Source: DATNIC01 sp035604635 (GTDB lineage Bacteria > Vulcanimicrobiota > Vulcanimicrobiia > Vulcanimicrobiales > Vulcanimicrobiaceae). From it: a stretch of DNA of 19,902 bases. Location of the stretch: positions 1 through 19,902 of the forward strand of contig DATNIC010000011.1 in the NCBI GenBank assembly GCA_035604635.1, read 5' to 3'. The notes under the pieces are model-generated. The model saw nothing but the letters and a program-made list of their open reading frames with translations. It was not told the DNA's origin and did not search any database. The translations under genes were made by a program, and so were the position numbers. Positions 15,752 through 19,902 of the stretch are shown here, in pieces (position 1 is the stretch's first letter; the number at the start of each line of letters is the position of its first letter).

Positions 15752-16234
15752 ATGCCGAGCTTTGTTCAGAGTCGAGAGGTCCCGTTAGCGGCACAGAGCC
15801 TCCACGAAAGTCTGGGCGACGTGCTGGAAAGCATCGCCACCCGTTCGCAGGCTGACGCGATCGTGCTGAGCGCGCTGGTCGGCAAGGGCACGGGCCGGGT
15901 CAGCGTCCCCGTCGAGCTTAGCGTTACGAAACGCTCCGCGAAAGATTCGTCGATTGCGGTAACGATCAAGGCGCGGTCGGCAAAAGCGTTCTTCCCTCGC
16001 TTCAAGGGGGCTTTTTACGCGCTTCCGATGGCGCCGGCCCGAACGAATTTGCGCCTGAAGGGGACCTACACCGTCCCGCTCGGCCCGCTGGGGTCAACGA
16101 TCAATGCGGCCGGGATGCACAAGATGGCCGAAGACAGCCTGCGCGATCTCTTCGAACGCGTCGCCGACGAAACGATCGCCGCAATTCGCAAAGAATCCGA
16201 TCGACGCTATCGTCAGGCACGCACGTCGTCATGA
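15752..16234 (+). CDS. Unrecognised 160-aa protein, possibly SRPBCC-like lipid-binding fold
   Basis: I do not recognise this family with confidence. The start is well supported: ATG at 15752 with GAGGAGGA at 15735-15742. The product has no signal peptide or membrane helix. It alternates beta-strand-like stretches (GRVSVPVELSVTKRS, SSIAVTIKARSA, TNLRLKGTYTVPLGPLGS) and ends in a long amphipathic helix (MAEDSLRDLFERVADETIAAIRKE). This strand-then-helix layout, and the turn before the last helix, resemble SRPBCC/START-type proteins that bind hydrophobic ligands; that is inference. The stop overlaps the start of the UspA-type gene (ATGA), so the two are made together and may share a stress role. 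Confidence 0.75.
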   Translation: MPSFVQSREVPLAAQSLHESLGDVLESIATRSQADAIVLSALVGKGTGRVSVPVELSVTKRSAKDSSIAVTIKARSAKAFFPRFKGAFYALPMAPARTNLRLKGTYTVPLGPLGSTINAAGMHKMAEDSLRDLFERVADETIAAIRKESDRRYRQARTSS

Positions 16235-16677
16235 CCGAGCGCTTCGTCGTCGCGACCGATGGATCGTCGCCGTCCGATGCCGCGGTCGACCTTGCACTCT
16301 CGCTTGCCTCCAAACACGGAGCAGAGGTGCTCTTCATCCACGCGATCGACGACCCGGCGATCTTCGCAGCGACGGCAAATATGCCGTTCGATCCGACGCC
16401 GACGCTGCGCGCGCTCGAATCTTCGGGCGACAAGCTGCTCAATGCGGCAGCAGAGCGCGCAAATCTCGAGCACATTCATGCCGAGACGCGCTTGATGCAC
16501 GGCGATCCCGTCGACGCAATTCTCAGCGGCGCACGCGAGTGGAATGCCGATCTCATCGTGATCGGGACGCATGGCCGGCGCGGTTTGCCGCATTTTTTCC
16601 TCGGGAGCACTGCGGAGCGCGTGCTGCAGCGCAGCTTTCTCCCAGTCCTCGTGACCAAACAGCCAGCAAAGCAGTAG
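16231..16677 (+). CDS. Universal stress protein, UspA family
   Basis: This is a single-domain universal stress protein, a cytoplasmic nucleotide-binding fold induced in energy or oxidative stress. The 148-aa product begins with the first strand RFVVATDGS, with the ATP-contacting Asp10. It carries the full ATP-binding signature G-x2-G-x9-G-S at residues 112-126 (GTHGRRGLPHFFLGSTAE), so it is of the ATP-binding type. The ATG overlaps the stop of the preceding gene (ATGA). A DoxX-family membrane protein gene follows 28 nt downstream. Nearby energy genes fit a role in low-oxygen or energy limitation, although the sequence itself does not show that. Confidence 0.95.
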   Translation: MTERFVVATDGSSPSDAAVDLALSLASKHGAEVLFIHAIDDPAIFAATANMPFDPTPTLRALESSGDKLLNAAAERANLEHIHAETRLMHGDPVDAILSGAREWNADLIVIGTHGRRGLPHFFLGSTAERVLQRSFLPVLVTKQPAKQ

Positions 16678-16705
16678 CGGCTCTTTCATCTCAAGGAGAA
16701 GCATC

Positions 16706-17278
16706 GTGGACGACAAGAGCATCGTACAGATTGAAGATCCGCCCATCGCGAGGGCGCTGTTCTGCGACACGCGATGGGCTTGGATCTGGCTGATCGTGAG
16801 GCTCTACGTCGGCTGGGACTGGTTCAGTGAGGGGCTCGCTAAGACCGCGAGTCCGGTTTGGGCCGGAGCAAAGGCCGGTGCGGCGCTCACGGCGTGGCTG
16901 GCGGGCGCGCTCACGAAGACCCAGGGCGCGCATCCCGACGTTCAAGGCTGGTACGCTACGTTTTTGGTGGTCTTCGTCGCCCCGCATGCGGCGTTCTGGA
17001 GCATCCTGGTGAGCTACGGCGAGCTGTTCGTCGGGCTCGGTCTAATCTTTGGCTTGCTCACCGGGATCGCGGCATATTTCGGGACGGTGATGAATGCGAG
17101 CTTCCTCCTTGGCGGAACCGTCAGCACCAATCCGATCCTGCTCGGCCTTGGAACGCTCCTCGTGCTGGCGTGGAAGACCGCAGGTTGGTGGGGCCTTGAC
17201 CGCTGGGTCCTGACGCGTCTGGGCACGCCGTGGCATCGCGGACCGATCGCACAGCCACTCGCGCATCCGGTCACGTAG
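16706..17278 (+). CDS. DoxX/DoxD-family integral membrane protein
   Basis: This is a DoxX-type membrane protein of 190 aa, related to the DoxD subunit of thiosulfate:quinone oxidoreductase. The start is GTG with AAGGAG 7 nt upstream. A short charged cytoplasmic head is followed by WAWIWLIVRLYVGWDWFSEGLAK, the typical first helix with the Arg and Trp pattern of the family. Three further helices follow near 83-107, 109-135 and 140-160. Members act in thiosulfate oxidation, redox homeostasis or unknown membrane tasks. No DoxA partner is adjacent, so a thiosulfate role is not supported here. It probably belongs to the same transcript as the UspA-type gene. Confidence 0.88.
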   Translation: MDDKSIVQIEDPPIARALFCDTRWAWIWLIVRLYVGWDWFSEGLAKTASPVWAGAKAGAALTAWLAGALTKTQGAHPDVQGWYATFLVVFVAPHAAFWSILVSYGELFVGLGLIFGLLTGIAAYFGTVMNASFLLGGTVSTNPILLGLGTLLVLAWKTAGWWGLDRWVLTRLGTPWHRGPIAQPLAHPVT

Positions 17279-17285
17279 CGCTCTT

Positions 17286-17852
17286 TTGGCCATAGATGCC
17301 AGCGCCGTGCTGTGCAGAGCGCGCATGACGCACCACGACTTGGCGGGCCCGGTCATCGCCGTTGTGTGGGGCGGAGAGTTTTTCGTTGCCGGCTACACGA
17401 CGTTCGAGCGGGTGGCGTACTTCATCGAAGACGCCGATTCACAGGCCGCCTCGAGCGTCACATCTCTCCTCGAATCAGTCGCGACGCTGCTCAATGTCTG
17501 CCGGACCACGCCGGGTATCGACGCAATAACCGGTTTGGGAATCCTAGCTTCCCCCGATCTCCAAGCGCCGTACGACTACGCGATCGACGGCGCGTTGCCG
17601 GCGAAGATCGACGTGTCACCGGCGATGCGCGGGATCGCCCACGACCTCCGTTGGAAGGTCCCCGTGGACACGATAGCCGCGCGCTTTCACGAAACGCTGG
17701 TCTCGATTGCGCTGCGCATCGCGCTGAGACTCCGCCGCAACCGCGGTCTGTCCGACGTCATCCTCGACGGCGGCGCGTTCCGGAACGAGCGGCTGGCGGC
17801 CGACCTTTCGCAAGCCCTCGCGACCGCAGATTTTTCCGTCTACCGAAGCTGA
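17286..17852 (+). CDS. Short, degenerate relative of the HypF C-terminal (carbamoyltransferase) domain; possible pseudogene
   Basis: The product resembles only the last quarter of HypF, the roughly 750-aa enzyme that makes the cyanide ligands of [NiFe] hydrogenases. Matching pieces occur in the right order: LAGPVIAVV, then WGGEFFVAGYTTFERVAYF (28-46), IAARFHETLVSIAL (130-143) and VILDGGAFRNERL (158-170). The nucleotide-site segment that normally sits between GPVIAVV and WGGEF (DGTGYG...DGT) is missing, and the region after residue 46 is much shortened. The frame stops after FSVYRS. In the next frame the DNA reads RLPKLI, similar to the HypF continuation YLPKLxPPNDGG, which hints at a frameshift. 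No convincing ribosome binding site is seen for TTG 17286 or ATG 17325. It is either a decayed hypF tail or a small repurposed domain. Confidence 0.6.
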   Translation: MAIDASAVLCRARMTHHDLAGPVIAVVWGGEFFVAGYTTFERVAYFIEDADSQAASSVTSLLESVATLLNVCRTTPGIDAITGLGILASPDLQAPYDYAIDGALPAKIDVSPAMRGIAHDLRWKVPVDTIAARFHETLVSIALRIALRLRRNRGLSDVILDGGAFRNERLAADLSQALATADFSVYRS

Positions 17853-17878
17853 TCGAGCGTTTCCGACGCTTCCAGTAA

Positions 17879-18196
17879 TTAGGCCTCGCTTCGTAGGTCT
17901 TCGAGCATCGTTTGAACGGTGACGAGCTGGTTGTCGAAGATCTCGCGCGCAGCATCAAGGAGGCGCCAAATCGCAGGGTCGCTGATCTCATATCGAATCG
18001 TCGTGCCTTGGCGCTGGGTAACCACGAAGCGGCGCGCGCGCAACAGGCCGAGATGTTGTGAGAGGGTGGATTGCTCGACGCCGAGCTTCTCGCGCAGCTC
18101 CCCGACGCTGATAGAACCGCCTCGCAGTGCATCCAAAATTTGGATGCGCAGGGGATGAGCGAGGACTTTGAAAAACTCCGCCTTGAAAGTGTACAT
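17879..18196 (-). CDS. ArsR-family winged-helix transcriptional regulator
   Basis: This is an ArsR-type repressor of 105 aa. Residues 5-25 (KAEFFKVLAHPLRIQILDAL) are the family entry helix. The helix-turn-helix spans about 29-57, with recognition helix EQSTLSQHLGLLRARRF, and the wing QGTTIRYEI follows. The C-terminal helix WRLLDAAREIFDNQLVTVQTMLEDL would form the dimer. There are no cysteines, so it is neither a thiol sensor of the SqrR/BigR type nor a classic Cys-based metal sensor. It starts 6 nt after the stop of the ferredoxin-NuoB gene, with AAGG overlapping that stop, so it is the last gene of that operon and likely autoregulates it. In Mycobacterium tuberculosis the ArsR regulator Rv0081 lies beside a comparable hyf/hyc-like gene set. 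Confidence 0.9.
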   Translation of the reverse strand: MYTFKAEFFKVLAHPLRIQILDALRGGSISVGELREKLGVEQSTLSQHLGLLRARRFVVTQRQGTTIRYEISDPAIWRLLDAAREIFDNQLVTVQTMLEDLRSEA

Positions 18197-18202
18197 TGCG
18201 CC

Positions 18203-18958
18203 TTAGAGCCGACCCAACAATCGCAGCAGGCCGTCAAGAATTGTATAGGGGTGGGGAGGGCAGCCCGGGACGTAGAGATCGATCGGAATGAGGCCCTCAA
18301 GCCCGTTGCCTACCTCTTTGTGGTCCCGATAGATACCGCCGGAAATTGCGCAGGCCCCGGCCGCAATGACGAGCTTTGGCTCGGCTATCGCTTCGTAGGT
18401 CGCGAGCAAGGCCGTCTTCATATTCGCGGTTACCGGCCCGGTGACCAGAATGCCGTCGGCATGTCGTGGCGAGGCTACGAAATCGATCCCGAATTGACTA
18501 GAATCGAAGACCACATTGCCGAGCGCATTGACCTCGACGTCGCACCCGCTGCAACCTCCGGCGCTGACCTCGCGCAGTCGCAACGATCGCCCAAGTAGTC
18601 TCCGCAGGTCGCGACCGAGCGCCTCGACCTGTAACGAGCGATCGCGAGTGACGAGCAACCCCTCGCGCTCTGAAGTGGCAAGCCGCCAGTCCTGGGTGAA
18701 CGTGATCGCGCCACTCGAGCACGCCGCAACGCACTCTCCGCAGAAGATGCACCGACCGAGGTCAAGTTCCGGCCCAGACATCGTAACCCGCAAGGCATCG
18801 GTTGGACAGATATCAACGCACTGCGTGCAATCGGAAACGCATCTTTGCGGATCGAGAACGGGACGGCCGCGGAACAACGGCGGCAAATTTGGATTCTGCG
18901 CTGGATAAGGAGCCGTGCGGTAGCCTTGCCGCACCCGAGCTATGAGCTTCCTGAGTAT
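18203..18958 (-). CDS. Fused 2x[4Fe-4S] ferredoxin-NuoB/HyfI-like small subunit (Ehr/group 4 type)
   Basis: This is the electron-transfer subunit of a complex I/group 4 hydrogenase-like membrane enzyme. Residues are numbered from the proposed AUA start at 18958 (251 aa). Two [4Fe-4S] ferredoxin motifs come first: Cys40, 44, 47, 51 (CVSDCTQCVDICP) and Cys70, 73, 76, 80 (CIFCGECVAAC). A NuoB domain follows with all four N2-cluster ligands: GCSGC (Cys136, Cys139), AGAC (Cys203) and PGCPP (Cys233). The only standard start codon is GTG 18934, but that has no ribosome binding site at a useful distance and would cut the conserved N-terminus LRKLIARVRQGYRTAPYP. A GGAGG sits 6 nt before an AUA at 18958. 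The large-subunit gene ends 15 nt upstream of that codon, and the arsR gene follows. The function is clear, the start less so. Confidence 0.9.
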   Translation of the reverse strand: MLRKLIARVRQGYRTAPYPAQNPNLPPLFRGRPVLDPQRCVSDCTQCVDICPTDALRVTMSGPELDLGRCIFCGECVAACSSGAITFTQDWRLATSEREGLLVTRDRSLQVEALGRDLRRLLGRSLRLREVSAGGCSGCDVEVNALGNVVFDSSQFGIDFVASPRHADGILVTGPVTANMKTALLATYEAIAEPKLVIAAGACAISGGIYRDHKEVGNGLEGLIPIDLYVPGCPPHPYTILDGLLRLLGRL

Positions 18959-18964
18959 GACGCC

Positions 18965-18969
18965 CCTCC
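18965..18969 (-). promoter_or_regulatory. Shine-Dalgarno in front of an AUA codon (ferredoxin-NuoB gene)
   Basis: On the minus strand, GGAGG (followed by GG) lies between the large-subunit stop at 18974 and the AUA at 18958-18956, with a 6-nt spacer. No ATG, GTG or TTG occurs in the correct frame between this site and the GTG at 18934. The site therefore points to AUA as initiator, or to a sequence error at that codon. Confidence 0.6.
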
Positions 18970-18973
18970 GTTC

Positions 18974-19902
18974 CTATAGGTCATGGCCGCTATAGGACAG
19001 GTTGAAACTCTTGTTACATAGCGGAAAATCCGCTATCGCTTGGTCGCGCATCGCGATGCCCAGCGCGTACCAATTACGGAAGGACGGGTCGACGATCTTG
19101 TATTGCAAGAATCTTCCCGCCCCATCGGTTATCGCCAAGTGAACTATCTCGCCTCGCCAGCCTTCCACGACCGAGAGCACGATGGTATTCGGCGCGAGCG
19201 GTTCCATGGGCGAGATGACGTTGCCGCCTCCGGGCTCGTCGAGCACTTGCGTTAAGAAGAAGACAGAACTCTCGATCTCTCGCCAACGCTGGAGTGCGCG
19301 CGCGGAAACGTCTCCGTCATCACCAACGACGGAGGCCGGACGCCGATCCACATAAAGGCCTGCCGGAAGATCGCGCCGAGAGTCGCGATCGATGCCACTC
19401 GCCCGCGCGGCGGGGCCGACGACACCCAGGTCCATGGCAATTTCCTTTGTAAGGATGCCGACGTTCTCGAACCGCGCCCTGACAGAAGACGACTGCCACA
19501 GCAAATCGACCGCATTTTGCATGTCATGCAGGGCCTGGACGATGCGCCGCTTCACCTTGCCGAGCATTTCGTTCCCGGCGTCGCATGCGACACCGCCGGG
19601 CCGGAGCCAACCGCGTCCGAGTCGGCTGCCGCACAACTCGGCCGTCAGGTTCAGCACGTCGCCGCGGATGCGGCCGCAGTAGTTGAGCGTGGGCAGGAAG
19701 CCCACGTCGCCGGCCAGCGCGCCGAGGTCGCCGACGTGGTTGGCCATCCGCTCCAGCTCGGCCGCTATGCCGCGGATGACGTGCGCCCGCGGCGATACGG
19801 GGATGTTCGCGAGGCCCTCCACCGCGCGGCAGTACGCCACGGCGTGGCCGATGGTCGTGTCGCCGGCGAGCGTCTCGGCGTAGTGCAGTGCCCGCCCGGG
19901 GT
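18974..19902 (-). CDS. NuoD/HyfG-like large subunit lacking Ni-binding cysteines (Ehr type), 5' truncated by window end
   Basis: This is the large catalytic-type subunit of a group 4 hydrogenase/complex I relative. It runs off the right edge of the window: the frame stays open from 19902 with HYAETLAGDTTIGHAVAYCR, so the GTG at 19840 is internal. The conserved RAxxIRGIxxELERMANHVGDLGAL stretch identifies the family. In [NiFe] hydrogenases the first nickel motif CGxC lies just before such a GHA/AHA helix. Here the equivalent positions read LAGDTT, with no cysteine. The second nickel motif DPCxxCTD aligns with NLSYSGHD in the C-terminus FPLCNKSFNLSYSGHDL. Both pairs are therefore absent and H2 chemistry at a NiFe site is ruled out. 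This fits the energy-converting hydrogenase-related (Ehr) complexes. The N-terminal NuoC-like part and the membrane subunits lie outside the window. Confidence 0.9.
   Translation of the reverse strand, partial: PGRALHYAETLAGDTTIGHAVAYCRAVEGLANIPVSPRAHVIRGIAAELERMANHVGDLGALAGDVGFLPTLNYCGRIRGDVLNLTAELCGSRLGRGWLRPGGVACDAGNEMLGKVKRRIVQALHDMQNAVDLLWQSSSVRARFENVGILTKEIAMDLGVVGPAARASGIDRDSRRDLPAGLYVDRRPASVVGDDGDVSARALQRWREIESSVFFLTQVLDEPGGGNVISPMEPLAPNTIVLSVVEGWRGEIVHLAITDGAGRFLQYKIVDPSFRNWYALGIAMRDQAIADFPLCNKSFNLSYSGHDL

Noticed and set aside
17312..17878. Overlapping frame within the HypF-like region as a separate gene
   Set aside because: It is Arg/Pro-rich and lacks family similarity except for the final LPKLI, which is better explained as the continuation of the HypF-like frame after a shift.

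Overview
The window reads as a high-GC bacterial chromosome segment packed with membrane bioenergetics genes. It comes from a diderm organism with aerobic respiration: there is a lipoprotein-type periplasmic adaptor, a ba3-type oxidase, and a SCO-like copper/thiol protein. GTG starts and 1-14 nt gene overlaps are frequent. The base composition and gene mix would suit an uncultured lineage such as Eremiobacterota or a relative. That placement is only a guess, because the window has no rRNA or other taxonomic marker.

Region 1 (1-8665, + strand) is one tightly spaced run. It holds the C-terminal part of a ba3-type haem-copper oxidase subunit I, a three-gene ABC exporter (HlyD/YbhG-like adaptor, ATPase, ABC-2 permease), a 30-codon membrane microprotein, and kdpF-kdpA-kdpB-kdpC for the high-affinity K+ pump. 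No kdpD or kdpE is present in the window.

Region 2 (8692-14817) encodes an N-type rotary ATPase (N-ATPase) in a rearranged layout. atpD and atpC lie on the minus strand, facing away from atpQ-atpB-atpE-atpF-atpA-atpG on the plus strand. The usual family order is one collinear operon, atpDCQRBEFAG. atpR is absent, and the delta function is fused to the C-terminus of the b subunit. The c subunit keeps its membrane glutamate but has Met where N-ATPases usually carry a second carboxylate.

Region 3 (14853-17852) holds a membrane-anchored SCO/SenC protein (-). Diverging from it are an unrecognised 160-aa protein, a UspA-type stress protein, a DoxX-family membrane protein, and a short, damaged-looking HypF C-terminal relative (+).

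Region 4 (17879-19902, - strand) is the 3' end of an operon for a complex I/group 4 hydrogenase-like enzyme. It contains the large subunit (cut by the window edge), a ferredoxin-NuoB fusion subunit, and an ArsR-family regulator. The large subunit lacks the nickel-binding cysteines at both ends, so it looks like an energy-converting hydrogenase-related (Ehr) complex rather than a hydrogenase. The ferredoxin-NuoB gene appears to start at an AUA codon behind a strong Shine-Dalgarno sequence.

Together the genes cover electron input at the membrane (Ehr-like), oxygen reduction (ba3, SCO), K+ uptake driven by ATP (Kdp), and a second rotary ATPase. This is a plausible toolkit for adjusting membrane potential and ion balance under stress. 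There are no tRNA or rRNA genes, CRISPR arrays or insertion sequences that I can see, and no gene-free stretch longer than 215 bases; that longest one, at 4044-4258, holds the two small genes.
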